Notes under the pieces: generated by a model
Database searches by the model: none
Seen by the model: the letters and a program-made list of their open reading frames with translations, nothing else
What the model was told of the DNA's origin: nothing
In this document: positions 10,394 to 19,639 of the stretch, one piece after another
Numbering within the stretch: the first letter of the stretch is position 1
Layout of the letters: each line of letters begins with the position of its first letter
Program-made: the position numbers and the translations under genes
NCBI RefSeq assembly: GCF_000828475.1
Contig: NZ_AP014648.1
Location: forward strand, 3,305,001-3,369,000
Direction: 5' to 3'
DNA length: 64,000 nt
Source of the DNA: Methyloceanibacter caenitepidi
GTDB taxonomy: Bacteria; Pseudomonadota; Alphaproteobacteria; Rhizobiales; Methyloligellaceae

Positions 10394-12652
10394 CTAGATC
10401 TGTACCCCTGTTTCGGCAGCGAAACGCTTCAAATCTTCGCGCAAGGAGGTCGTCCGGCGATCCAACATCTCTTCCAGCCGAGTCTGCAGGCTGGAGGCAT
10501 CGAGCGACAGGACCATGGCTTTGACAGGCCCCACCGAGGCCGGCGCCATGGAAATGGAGCGGAACCCAAGACCGATCAGCGCCATGGCCTCGAGGGGCTT
10601 CCCCGCCATCTCGCCGCACAGGGTGAGGGGCGTCTTGAAGCGCTCAGCCTCTCGAACGATATGCCGCAGCGCGCGAAGCGCCGTCGGACCGAGCGAATCG
10701 AAACGGCTCGACACGCGCTCATTGCTGCGATCCGCCGCGAACAGGAACTGCAACAAATCGTTGGAGCCGACCGAGACGAAATCCGTCAGGGGCAGAAGGT
10801 GGTCAAGCTGCCACAACAGCGACGGCACCTCGACCATCGCGCCCACCATCAGCTTCGACGGCTCCGGCCGGCCATGGGTCTTCAATAAGGTCAGTTCGTG
10901 GTCGATGAGCCCGCGCGCGGCTTCGAACTCCGACACATCGGAAATCATCGGCAGCATGATGCGCATCTCGCGCCCTTGCGCGGCGCGCAGCAAGGCGCGG
11001 ATCTGGGTGCGGAACACCGCGGGCTTGTCGAGCGCCATGCGGATGGCGCGCCAGCCCAAAGCCGGATTCTCCTCCGCGCCGCCGCGGAAGTAGGGAATGA
11101 CCTTGTCGCCCCCGACATCCAGGGACCGGAACACCACCGGTCGCCCGGCCGCCTGGTCGAGGATCGACTTGTAGAGCTTCGTCTGCTGCTCGAGCCGCGG
11201 GAAGGTCTCGGAGATCATGAACTGAAGCTCCGTCCGGAACAGCCCGATCCCGTCCGCCCCGGATTGCTTGAGATGCGGCAGGTCGAACAACAGGCCCGCA
11301 TTGATCTGCAAATTCACGCGCTGGTCGTCGAGCGTGACCGCCGGCACCTCACGCAAGGCGGCGTATTGAGCTTGCTTGCGCGCCTGGAACCGGACCTTGT
11401 CCGAATAGGCGTGGATCACTTCCTGGGTCGGCCGCACGTGGAGTTCGCCGCCTTGACCGTCGAGGATCACCGCGTCGCCGGGCTCTACGATCTCGACCAC
11501 GCCCTTGCACTGGGTGATCGCTGCGATACCGAGCGCGCGCGCGACGATAGCCACGTGGCTGTTGGTGCCTCCCTCTTCCAGAACGAGACCGCGCAGCCGG
11601 TGGCGGTCGTAATCCAAGAGTTCGGCCGGCCCCATTGTCCGCGCCACAACGATCGCATCCTCCGGGAGCGCCCCGGTCGAGGCCGTCGCCGTCTCGCCCG
11701 AGAGCAAGCGCAACAGACGGTTGGACAGGTCCTCGATGTCATGCAGCCGATCGCGGAAACGGGGATCCGGCATACGCATCATTCGCGCGCGCGTATCGTT
11801 GCGGACGCGCTGCACGGCCGCTTCGGCCGTCAGGCCCGTCGCGAGCGCTTCGTCCAGACGCCGGCGCCACCCATGATCGTGAGCGAACATGCGAAAGGCT
11901 TCGAGCACCTCATGATGCTCGCCGGCGCGCGCGAGATCGCCGCGCTCCATCATTTCGTCGATTTGGCCGGTCAGTTCCTCGATGGCCTGCTGCAACCGGC
12001 TCCGCTCGTGCTCGGCGTCCTCGGCGATGAGTTTGGTGACCACGATCCGGGGTTCGTGCAAGACGATGTGCCCCAGCGCCACGTTTTCCGTGATGGGCTG
12101 ACCGACGAAACGGACGCTTTGATCGCGGCCCTTTTCCGCCGTGACCTCCTCGGAAATGATTCCGCCCGAGGCAAGCGTGTCGGCGATGACCATGGCCGTC
12201 GTCTGCAGCGCCTCGACTTCTTCATCGCTGTATTGCCGCATGGTGCGATTCTGCACCGTGAGAACGCCGATCGTGTGTCCGCCGCGCAAAATCGGGACAC
12301 CGACAAAGGAATGGTAGATCTCCTCGCCGGTCTCCGGCCGAAACGAGAAGGCCGGGTGATGCTGGGCGTCCGCGAACTGCTTGGGCTCGGCCTGCTCGGC
12401 AACGAGACCCACGAGACCCTCGCCGGGTTTCAAATGCGTGTTGTGGACCGCGCCCGGATTAAGGCCTTCGGTGGCGACGAGTTCGAGCGAGCCGTCACGG
12501 CGCCGCAGGTAGAGCGAACACACCTCGGCCACGATATTGGAGGCGATCAGCATCACCACCTTGTCCAGGCGTGCCTGCGCGCTCTCGTGTTCCGCCATCA
12601 CCTCCCGGAGGCGGCGGAGCATCTGCCTTGGAGCACCAACGGATGCAGCCAT
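10394..12652 (-). CDS. ptsP: Phosphoenolpyruvate-protein phosphotransferase PtsP (EI-Ntr)
   Basis: This 752-residue protein is enzyme I of the nitrogen-related phosphotransfer system. It passes phosphate from PEP to NPr and then PtsN, a regulatory rather than sugar-uptake chain. It has an N-terminal GAF domain (about 20-165), a PTS-enzyme-I N-domain (about 180-300), the mobile phosphohistidine domain with GGTNSHVAI (His366), and a C-terminal TIM-barrel PEP-binding domain ending near 740. The GAF domain sets it apart from sugar-type EI. It follows lysC on the same strand. Confidence 0.95.
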   Translation of the reverse strand: MAASVGAPRQMLRRLREVMAEHESAQARLDKVVMLIASNIVAEVCSLYLRRRDGSLELVATEGLNPGAVHNTHLKPGEGLVGLVAEQAEPKQFADAQHHPAFSFRPETGEEIYHSFVGVPILRGGHTIGVLTVQNRTMRQYSDEEVEALQTTAMVIADTLASGGIISEEVTAEKGRDQSVRFVGQPITENVALGHIVLHEPRIVVTKLIAEDAEHERSRLQQAIEELTGQIDEMMERGDLARAGEHHEVLEAFRMFAHDHGWRRRLDEALATGLTAEAAVQRVRNDTRARMMRMPDPRFRDRLHDIEDLSNRLLRLLSGETATASTGALPEDAIVVARTMGPAELLDYDRHRLRGLVLEEGGTNSHVAIVARALGIAAITQCKGVVEIVEPGDAVILDGQGGELHVRPTQEVIHAYSDKVRFQARKQAQYAALREVPAVTLDDQRVNLQINAGLLFDLPHLKQSGADGIGLFRTELQFMISETFPRLEQQTKLYKSILDQAAGRPVVFRSLDVGGDKVIPYFRGGAEENPALGWRAIRMALDKPAVFRTQIRALLRAAQGREMRIMLPMISDVSEFEAARGLIDHELTLLKTHGRPEPSKLMVGAMVEVPSLLWQLDHLLPLTDFVSVGSNDLLQFLFAADRSNERVSSRFDSLGPTALRALRHIVREAERFKTPLTLCGEMAGKPLEAMALIGLGFRSISMAPASVGPVKAMVLSLDASSLQTRLEEMLDRRTTSLREDLKRFAAETGVQI

Positions 12653-12736
12653 AACGATAAGTCCCGGACCATCCGCTTTTTGGGCGGATTTCGAGCTTCC
12701 CCACTGTGAACGGCTAGAGTAGCCCTATTTTCGCGT

Positions 12737-14029
12737 CTAAGGGCCGTCCAACCCAAAAAGGGTATGCAAGGTTCGCACCGCGAGCTCGGCATAGGCGGCG
12801 TCGATCAATACGCTGATTTTGATCTCGGACGTCGATATCGCCTCGATATTGATGCCCTTTTCGGCAAGCGCGCTGAACATTTGGGCTGCAACGCCCGCAT
12901 GGCTCCGCATCCCGACGCCAATGGCCGAGACCTTGGCGATATCGGTCGCCCCGCGCAGATCGAGGTAACCGATTTCGTCTTTGGCCGATTTCAGCACTTC
13001 GAGCGCCCGGTCGAGATCCGCGCTCTGAACGGTAAAGGTCAGATCCGTGGACTTCCCATCCTCGGACACGTTCTGCACGATCATGTCGACATTTATATGA
13101 GCGTCCGACAGGGGGCCGAACACGCGCGCGGCCACGCCCGGTTTGTCGGCCACCTTCAGCAGGGTCACCTTGGCTTCGTCCCGCGCGTAAGCAATTCCAC
13201 TGACGACATTCTGCTCCATGATCTCATCCTCATGGCAAACGAGTGTACCAATCCCCTCGCCCGTGTCGGGGTTGCCGGGCATGTCCGGCGCATCGAAGCT
13301 GGAGCGCACCAGCACGGGCACACTCCATTGCATAGCCATTTCCACCGAGCGGGTTTGCAGGACCTTGGCCCCTTGCGAAGCCATCTCTAGCATCTCCTCA
13401 TAGGAGATGCGGTCCAGCCGGTGCGCCTTGCTGACCACGCGGGGGTCGGTCGTGTAGACCCCGTCCACGTCGGTGTAGATATCACAACGATCGGCCTGAA
13501 GCGCCGCGGCGAGGGCCACGGCACTCGTATCGGACCCGCCCCGGCCGAGCGTCGCGATTCGATTGTTGGGCGCGATGCCCTGGAAACCGGCGCAAACGGC
13601 GACTTCGCCGCCGAGCATCGCCGACTTGAGGTTGTCGACCTCGATACCGGTGATGCGGGCCTTCTGATGCGCATCATCCGTTCGCACGGGGATCTGCCAG
13701 CCCTGCCACGAGCGCGCCTTCACCCCCATGGACTGCAGCACCAATGCCAGAAGCCCCGACGTCACCTGCTCGCCCGACGAGACAACCGCGTCGTACTCGC
13801 GGCAATCGTAGAGCGCGGAAACCTCGGACTCTCCCTCACCGCCGGCCTTGTAGCCCCAAGCCTCTTCGACCCAGGCGACGAGCTTGTTGGTCTGCCCGGC
13901 CATGGCCGAGACTACGACGGCGCAGGCGTTCCCGGCATCGTGCTCGCGCTTCACATGCGCGGCCACGCTGCGGATCCGATCGATATCCGCGACCGAGGTG
14001 CCACCAAATTTCAATACAAGCAGAGACAT
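12737..14029 (-). CDS. lysC: Aspartate kinase
   Basis: This 430-residue enzyme phosphorylates aspartate, the first step towards lysine, threonine, methionine and diaminopimelate. The catalytic domain begins at once with LVLKFGGTSVAD (residues 4-15) and contains GRGGSDTSAVAL (about 170). Two ACT domains follow (about 285-420), which bind the feedback inhibitors. The length is a little above the usual 405-425 residues. It probably leads the minus-strand run into ptsP, with 84 bases between, and is divergent from ubiG with a shared 172-base promoter region. Confidence 0.95.
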   Translation of the reverse strand: MSLLVLKFGGTSVADIDRIRSVAAHVKREHDAGNACAVVVSAMAGQTNKLVAWVEEAWGYKAGGEGESEVSALYDCREYDAVVSSGEQVTSGLLALVLQSMGVKARSWQGWQIPVRTDDAHQKARITGIEVDNLKSAMLGGEVAVCAGFQGIAPNNRIATLGRGGSDTSAVALAAALQADRCDIYTDVDGVYTTDPRVVSKAHRLDRISYEEMLEMASQGAKVLQTRSVEMAMQWSVPVLVRSSFDAPDMPGNPDTGEGIGTLVCHEDEIMEQNVVSGIAYARDEAKVTLLKVADKPGVAARVFGPLSDAHINVDMIVQNVSEDGKSTDLTFTVQSADLDRALEVLKSAKDEIGYLDLRGATDIAKVSAIGVGMRSHAGVAAQMFSALAEKGINIEAISTSEIKISVLIDAAYAELAVRTLHTLFGLDGP

Positions 14030-14201
14030 GCCGGCTCACAAGAAGAGGGCCGGCCCTTGGGAGCGGGACCGGCCGGAACATTCGGGTCTTTCTACTGATA
14101 AGGGTTGCAGCCTGCAACAGGGCACGCAGGACTTCGGCCATTGCTTTGACTAGGCGAGGCATGGCCTTGACAGGGCGAGGCCTGCCGCCGCCAATGCGCC
14201 C

Positions 14202-14972
14202 ATGACCGCATCCCAGGATACTGCCGCACCTGCCTCCCCTTCGACGCTCGACGCCGGCGAAGTGGCGCAATTCGCGAAACTCGCCGAAGAATGGTGGGAC
14301 GAAACCGGGCCTTTCCGACCGCTGCATCGGCTGAACCCGACGCGGCTCGCCTATATTCGCGACCGGCTCTGCGCACAATTTGACCGGGATCCCAAGGACC
14401 CGCCGTGCCTCGAAGGTCTTAGCGTGCTCGATATTGGATGCGGGGGCGGCCTCATATCCGAGCCCCTGACGCGTCTCGGGGCCTCGGTGACAGGGATCGA
14501 TCCCGGCCTGGAGACCATTGCCGCGGCTAAGGCCCACGCGGCAGGCGCCGGGCTCGAGATCGGCTACGAGGCGACGACGGCGGAAGCCGTTGCAGAACAG
14601 GGCCGCCGTTTCGATGCCGTCCTTCTCCTCGAAGTGGTCGAGCACGTCCCCGACGTGCCGGCCTTCCTCGCCAGGCTCGCGCCTCTCGTCGCCGATGGCG
14701 GCGTCATGATTCTCTCGACGCTGAACCGGACACTCAAGTCATACGCACTCGCCATTGTCGGTGCGGAATACGTCCTGCGCTGGGTGCCTGCCGGCACCCA
14801 TCAATGGGACCGGTTCGTGACACCCGAGGAGCTGAAGGCGGCTGTAGCCGGCGCCGGGCTGCAATCCACGGACCTTACCGGCATGACCTATGATCCGTTG
14901 GCGGACGATTGGCGGCTCTCGCACGATACGGACGTGAATTACTTCATGACGGCGACGAGACCGGCCTGTTAA
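14202..14972 (+). CDS. ubiG: Ubiquinone biosynthesis O-methyltransferase UbiG
   Basis: This 256-residue SAM-dependent enzyme carries out both O-methylation steps of ubiquinone synthesis on the inner face of the membrane. The methyltransferase motif I reads LDIGCGGGLISEPL (about residue 75), and LLLEVVEHVPD follows (near 140). The N-terminal EEWWDETGPFRPLH is characteristic of UbiG. It is divergent from lysC, the usual arrangement in this group. Confidence 0.95.
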   Translation: MTASQDTAAPASPSTLDAGEVAQFAKLAEEWWDETGPFRPLHRLNPTRLAYIRDRLCAQFDRDPKDPPCLEGLSVLDIGCGGGLISEPLTRLGASVTGIDPGLETIAAAKAHAAGAGLEIGYEATTAEAVAEQGRRFDAVLLLEVVEHVPDVPAFLARLAPLVADGGVMILSTLNRTLKSYALAIVGAEYVLRWVPAGTHQWDRFVTPEELKAAVAGAGLQSTDLTGMTYDPLADDWRLSHDTDVNYFMTATRPAC

Positions 14973-15294
14973 GACCCGCCGCACAGCATACCTTCGCGTC
15001 CGCCCACTCCTCATTGGCGCGTATGACGACCTTAGGTGCCTTGCAACACCGTCAAGAAAACCACCAAGAGCGTAGGGTTTTTCGCGATGTCTGACCATCG
15101 TCGGCCGCTCGCTTGAGAAACGTGACGCGCCCATGCTAGGTTCACAAACCTAAGCCAAAATAACATTGCCTCCCTACGGGACCGCTTCGGCGCGCCGCCA
15201 TGGCGCCTGCTTGCCGTTTCACACATGGAACGCGGCAGCCGAAACACGGCTTGCCCGATCCGACGCAAGGGGAGCGATCAAACCGGGAGGACCG
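14973..15294. other. Intergenic region after ubiG
   Basis: No supported gene is visible. An in-frame extension of the following methyltransferase frame reaches 15166 but lacks a ribosome site. I see no clear promoter or terminator. Confidence 0.4.
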
Positions 15295-16164
15295 ATGCTG
15301 GACGATCACCGCTACGACGAACTCAATGACGCCAAAGCGACGATGGATCACATCTACGATCACGCCGATCCACGTGCGTATTTTCGAGAGCTGAAGAGTG
15401 TCGGGTACCAGATTCCAGGGGCCGCCAAGCCCGTCCTCCAAAAGCTGATCGAGCTGCGGCAAAGAAAAACCGGCGACACCGTCCACATCTTGGATATCGG
15501 CTGTTCCTACGGGATCAATGCGGCGCTGCTGAAACACGATCTGTCGATCCAAGACCTCTACGACCGCTGGGCAGAGTTGGGGCACGCCGGCGCCACCGCC
15601 GAAGAAATTATCGAGAAAGACGCCGACTTCTTCGCCCAACTCGACCAAGTTGAAGACATCGAGGTGATCGGCCTCGACGTCGCCGAGAACGCCGTTGCGT
15701 ACGGCGAGCAGGCGGGCCTTCTGGACCGAGGCCTTGCTATGGATCTCGAGACCAAGCCTCTGCCCCAAGACGTCTGGCCGGATCTGGCGCCCGTCGATTT
15801 GGTGACGTCCACCGGGTGTGTCGGCTACGTCACGGAGAAAAGCTTCGAGGAACTCCTGCCTGCGGTGACAAAGGGCGCGCGTCCCTGGTTCGCCAACTTC
15901 GTCCTGCGCATGTTCCCGTTCGATGCCATTGCCGAGACCCTCGGCAAAGCAGGCTTCGTGACGGAAAAGCTGAGCCAGCGGCTGTTCGTCCAGCGCAAAT
16001 TCGCGTCCAGAGACGAGCAAGAAAAAGTTCTAGAGCACCTGACCGAGCAGGGCATCGACCCCTCGGGCAAGGAGACGCAGGGCTATCTCTTGGCTGAACT
16101 CTACCTGACCCGCCCGCGCGATGAGGCCGCTGAAGTCCCCATCCAACGCTTGTTGGCGGCTTGA
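15295..16164 (+). CDS. Class I SAM-dependent methyltransferase, substrate unknown
   Basis: This 289-residue protein begins at the ATG at 15295, four bases after a GGGAGG ribosome site. The SAM-binding motif HILDIGCSYGINAALL lies around residue 65. A long insertion (about 85-125) precedes the acidic loop IEVIGLDVAENAVAY, and VDLVTSTGCVGYV follows. Genes of this type are often annotated only as methyltransferases. No neighbour points to a substrate; the gene stands alone between ubiG and an L,D-transpeptidase on the opposite strand. Confidence 0.75.
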   Translation: MLDDHRYDELNDAKATMDHIYDHADPRAYFRELKSVGYQIPGAAKPVLQKLIELRQRKTGDTVHILDIGCSYGINAALLKHDLSIQDLYDRWAELGHAGATAEEIIEKDADFFAQLDQVEDIEVIGLDVAENAVAYGEQAGLLDRGLAMDLETKPLPQDVWPDLAPVDLVTSTGCVGYVTEKSFEELLPAVTKGARPWFANFVLRMFPFDAIAETLGKAGFVTEKLSQRLFVQRKFASRDEQEKVLEHLTEQGIDPSGKETQGYLLAELYLTRPRDEAAEVPIQRLLAA

Positions 16165-16194
16165 GCCAGGAACGACTGCAACAACACAAACCGC

Positions 16195-16216
16195 GCCACG
16201 GCCGCAAGGCCGTGGC
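16195..16216. terminator. Bidirectional hairpin between convergent genes
   Basis: Perfect nine-base arms gccacggcc and ggccgtggc enclose a GCAA tetraloop. It lies between the stop codons of the methyltransferase (16164) and the L,D-transpeptidase (16232), as a shared terminator would. It lacks a strong U-run on either side. Confidence 0.55.
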
Positions 16217-16231
16217 CTATTGCGCCGGTAC

Positions 16232-17221
16232 CTAGTACCCCGGTGCGCGGAACCAGTTGCCCCGGCGCGGAGCGCGGCGGTACTGGCGCGGCTGATTCCG
16301 CGGCACGAACACACGGCGGCGGCGCTCGGCCCGCGGCCGAATCTCGTTGTAGCCGTAGCGCTCGTAGTTGCGGCCCGGCGCATAACGCGGATAAACCGGC
16401 CGGCCATAGTCCTGGTACGGATCGTAACGGCGGTCGGGATGGGCGATCTTGTAGTCCCCGCCCGGCGTCGAACCCGTTAGGACGACTTCCGTACGGTCGA
16501 GGCCGTGTTCCTTGACCAGGTTGAAGAATGTCTCCGCATTCTTCGGCGACAGGCGCACGCAGCCGTGCGAGGCAGGCTTACCCAGCTTCTTCACTTCCTT
16601 GGTAGCGTGGATCGCGTGCCCCTTCTTGGTGAAGAACACCGCATGCGGCATGGGCGCGTTGTCCCACTGCCTGCTGTACCAAATCTCGTTCATCGAGCTC
16701 GCGGTGAACGTGCCGCCAGGCGTAGCATAGCCGGGAAGACCGGTGGAAACAGGCCAGCGGTATTGTTCGACCCCGTCGACGAAGACCGTCATCTCCTGTG
16801 TCGTCTTGTCGATCGTGGCGATCACGGTCGGCGTTTTCGGCTCGACCGGCGCTTCCACATCGGCCAGGTCGTCGCTCTTGAGCGTCTCGATGTCCGGGTC
16901 GCTGGTCAGCGACGATTCCGGTTCTTCGACCGGCGAGCGCGACGCGCTTCTGGCGGGTTCGTCCGTGTTGGCCTCATCGGCATCCTCGTCCGTCGCCGAT
17001 GTGTCGGTCGTGCCGAATCGATCGTCCGGATAGACGGGCTGCGGCTGGGCGTCGAGCCCCTTCGGCATGCTGAGATCGAGATCCGGCGAGGTTGCGTGCT
17101 TGTCCGTCTCTGCGGCCGCCGGCTGGGCAAGCAGAAGGACCGCGAGGCAGGCGGCCATAGACAGCCGGAACGCCGATAGATGGGTCCAAGGCCGTGGTTG
17201 CTGTTGAAAAGTGAGGCGCAT
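16232..17221 (-). CDS. L,D-transpeptidase (YkuD family), exported
   Basis: This 329-residue exported enzyme is predicted to make 3-3 cross-links in peptidoglycan or attach proteins to it. An N-terminal hydrophobic signal segment lies at about 18-37, followed by a long acidic Ser/Asp/Glu linker (40-130), then the YkuD domain (about 130-245) with the catalytic HGCVR motif (His219, Cys221). The last 65 or so residues are rich in Arg, Tyr and Pro, unusual for the domain and possibly wall- or membrane-binding. It is one of three YkuD-type genes in the window. Confidence 0.88.
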   Translation of the reverse strand: MRLTFQQQPRPWTHLSAFRLSMAACLAVLLLAQPAAAETDKHATSPDLDLSMPKGLDAQPQPVYPDDRFGTTDTSATDEDADEANTDEPARSASRSPVEEPESSLTSDPDIETLKSDDLADVEAPVEPKTPTVIATIDKTTQEMTVFVDGVEQYRWPVSTGLPGYATPGGTFTASSMNEIWYSRQWDNAPMPHAVFFTKKGHAIHATKEVKKLGKPASHGCVRLSPKNAETFFNLVKEHGLDRTEVVLTGSTPGGDYKIAHPDRRYDPYQDYGRPVYPRYAPGRNYERYGYNEIRPRAERRRRVFVPRNQPRQYRRAPRRGNWFRAPGY

Positions 17222-17385
17222 GATTCGTTCCCTGGTTATGCGCGATCCAACCGTCCGGCACCCTCATCATTGCAGAGGCATCCCGACATTTCCACGGCAC
17301 TTCGCGAATTATTGTTCAGCTATACGTGACAGCCCCAAACAAGAGGTTACCCGTTCGCGGACAGGGTCCGTCGGGACCCGGAAGG

Positions 17386-17847
17386 CTAGTTGTGCTCGTC
17401 CGGCAGCTTGGGGAGCGGGAGCGCTGGAATTCCCTCTTCATACAATGACTTAGCCTCGTCGACCGTCGCCTCACCGTAGATGCTCCGCTCTTCGGCTTCC
17501 CCGTGGTGCATTTTCCGCGCTTCTTCGGCGAATTTGTCGCCGACATCGTCGGCGTTGGCCTTCAGATGCTCCCGGAGGCCCTTGAGAAAGGCGTAACTTT
17601 GGCCCTTGGCCGAATCTTTGGGTCCCATGAGCGGCCCATCGGCGGTCGGCGGCGCTTCGTCACCTGCCGGCTCACTTCGCCGGCCGCGCAACACGGCAGG
17701 CGCCATCGGCGCCTTCTGAACATCCGCGCCGCCGCATTCCGGGCAGCGGATCGCCTCGGCCTCGCACTGCTCGTCATACGAAGCGCTGGACGAGAACCAC
17801 GCGTCGAACTGGTGCCCGCTTCCGCATATGAGGGCATAGCGGATCAT
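17386..17847 (-). CDS. DUF1178 family protein
   Basis: This 153-residue protein has the DUF1178 signature: an N-terminal Cys/His region (MIRYALICGSGHQFDAWF) and a second CPECGG knuckle at about 37-42, suggesting a small metal-binding fold. The C-terminal half is helical and charged. The function is unknown. Its start codon overlaps the stop of the upstream nitrilase-family gene by four bases, so the two are made together. Confidence 0.85.
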   Translation of the reverse strand: MIRYALICGSGHQFDAWFSSSASYDEQCEAEAIRCPECGGADVQKAPMAPAVLRGRRSEPAGDEAPPTADGPLMGPKDSAKGQSYAFLKGLREHLKANADDVGDKFAEEARKMHHGEAEERSIYGEATVDEAKSLYEEGIPALPLPKLPDEHN

Positions 17848-18734
17848 GACGCTTGCCGCTTCTCGGCATCATCGGCCGGCGCCGCAATCTCGATCTCGAA
17901 CGGCCGCCCATGAGTGAGCGCGGGGATCCGGGCCCGCACCTCCTCCACGAGGGCAAGATCGATGTCGGCGAAGACGACGCACGGATCGGCCCCCGCCTCG
18001 GCCAGGATCTCGCCCCAGGGCGAGATGATCATCGAGTGCCCGAACGTCCAGCGGCCATTCTCATGAAGGCCGCCTTGCGTCGCCGCGAACACGTACGCGC
18101 CGGTCTCGATCGCGCGCGACCGCAGCAGCACATGCCAATGCGCCTCGCCCGTGTGTTTGGTGAAGGCCGCCGGAATGGCGATCATGTTCGCACCGGCGAT
18201 GGCCAGCGCCCGATACAGCGCGGCAAAGCGTAGGTCGTAGCAAATGGTCATGCCGAGCCGCGCGGACACGCCGCCGGGAGTCAAACGCGCAAGGACCGCT
18301 TTGCTGCCCGGCGTATAGTTGTCGGATTCGCGATAGGTCTCACCGTTCGGAAGGTCGACATCGAACATATGCAGCTTGTCGTAGCGCGCGGCGATCGTCC
18401 CATCCGGCGCCAGAAGATACGAGCGGTTGGCGATGCGCCCGTCGCCGCCTTTGACCCCGAGCGAGCCGATATGCAGCCATATGCCGAACTCGCCCGCCAG
18501 CGCGCGGAACACGGCCAGCGGGCGGCTTTCGCCTTCCGGCTGAACCTGGCTCCGGACGAGCTCGGGCTCGAGTTCCATCAGCGCCGTATTCTCAGGGGTC
18601 TGAATATAGGTCGCGCCGCCCTTGGCCGCTTCGCGGATCAAAGCCTCCGCTGAGACCAGGTTGTCCGCGATCACCCGCCCGGCGCGCAATTGCACGAGCG
18701 CGGAGCGAAAACGATTGGCGGTCTTAGAACCCAT
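17844..18734 (-). CDS. Carbon-nitrogen hydrolase (nitrilase superfamily, Nit-like)
   Basis: This 296-residue enzyme, from the ATG at 18734, carries the nitrilase catalytic triad: Glu in TPENTAL, Lys in YDKLHMFD and Cys in GMTICYDLRF. The sequence around the cysteine and the HWHVLLRSRAIET stretch place it near the Nit1/Nit2 branch, whose members remove deaminated glutathione or cleave omega-amides; that assignment is by family likeness. A longer start at 18776 has no good ribosome site. It is coupled to the DUF1178 gene. Confidence 0.88.
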   Translation of the reverse strand: MGSKTANRFRSALVQLRAGRVIADNLVSAEALIREAAKGGATYIQTPENTALMELEPELVRSQVQPEGESRPLAVFRALAGEFGIWLHIGSLGVKGGDGRIANRSYLLAPDGTIAARYDKLHMFDVDLPNGETYRESDNYTPGSKAVLARLTPGGVSARLGMTICYDLRFAALYRALAIAGANMIAIPAAFTKHTGEAHWHVLLRSRAIETGAYVFAATQGGLHENGRWTFGHSMIISPWGEILAEAGADPCVVFADIDLALVEEVRARIPALTHGRPFEIEIAAPADDAEKRQAS

Positions 18735-18820
18735 GCTCAACTCTCGATCGTTGGTCTTAATCGAACCGTCCAGCATTTTGACTGCTGGGATTCAAACCGT
18801 CCTGCGGCAGACCGCGCTAC

Positions 18821-19597
18821 CTAAAGCACGAAGGCCGCCGGTTCAACGGCGCGGGACAGGGCCAGCACATCCACACGCGCCGCGCCCGCCCGTTTCAGGA
18901 CGCGAGCGCAAGCCTCTATTGTGGCGCCGGTGGTAATCACGTCGTCCACGAGCACCACGGATTTCCCGGCAATCGCATGTGCGCGCGACGCAGACACCTT
19001 AAAGGCTCCCGCGACATTGCGCTTTCGCTGCGCCGCCGACAAGCCCACCTGGCTTGCCGTGCGGCGCGTCCGCCGCAGAACGAAACAGTCGGCCGGCACA
19101 CCCGTGTCGTTTTCGATCCCCCGCGCCAGCAAGGCCGACTGGTTGAACCGCCGCGACCACAGCCTCGACCGGTAGAGCGGCACCGGCACGAGAAGCTCAG
19201 CGTCGGCCAGCAGGTCGGACCCGGCTCGTACGAGCCAGCGGGTGAACAGGCTTAGTCCGTCCTGCCGGTCCCGGTATTTGAAGCTCTGGATCAGATCGCG
19301 CATGGTCTGCGAGTAGCGCGCCACGGCTCGCGCGCGGTCGTAGACCGGCGGCGCGGCAATCGCCGCCGCCGACAGATACGGTTCCCCCGTATCGTAAGGA
19401 AGCGGCACGCCGAGACGTGTGCACAACGGTGGCGCGATAAAATCGATGCCGGCGAAACACGAACCGCAAAGGAGCCCGTGAGATACGATGGGCGCACGGC
19501 AGACCACACAGACGGGCGGCAGCACCAGATCGGCCGCCGTGCGCAGCACCGTGCGCCAGACGGAAGCGGCTTCAACCTTTGTTGCTTCGATGGACAT
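18821..19597 (-). CDS. ComF family phosphoribosyltransferase-like protein
   Basis: This 258-residue protein starts at the ATG at 19597. An N-terminal Cys-rich zinc-ribbon-like part (CVVCRAPIVSHGLLCGSC, about residues 28-45) is followed by a type I phosphoribosyltransferase fold with the PRPP motif VVLVDDVITTGAT (about 215). ComF proteins take part in DNA uptake in naturally competent bacteria, but in this lineage the role is not settled. It is divergent from the NDUFAF5-like methyltransferase, 42 bases apart. Confidence 0.88.
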   Translation of the reverse strand: MSIEATKVEAASVWRTVLRTAADLVLPPVCVVCRAPIVSHGLLCGSCFAGIDFIAPPLCTRLGVPLPYDTGEPYLSAAAIAAPPVYDRARAVARYSQTMRDLIQSFKYRDRQDGLSLFTRWLVRAGSDLLADAELLVPVPLYRSRLWSRRFNQSALLARGIENDTGVPADCFVLRRTRRTASQVGLSAAQRKRNVAGAFKVSASRAHAIAGKSVVLVDDVITTGATIEACARVLKRAGAARVDVLALSRAVEPAAFVL

Positions 19598-19639
19598 AGA
19601 AACAATTATAAGTTGCCGACGATCGAATGAGGAGCCGCA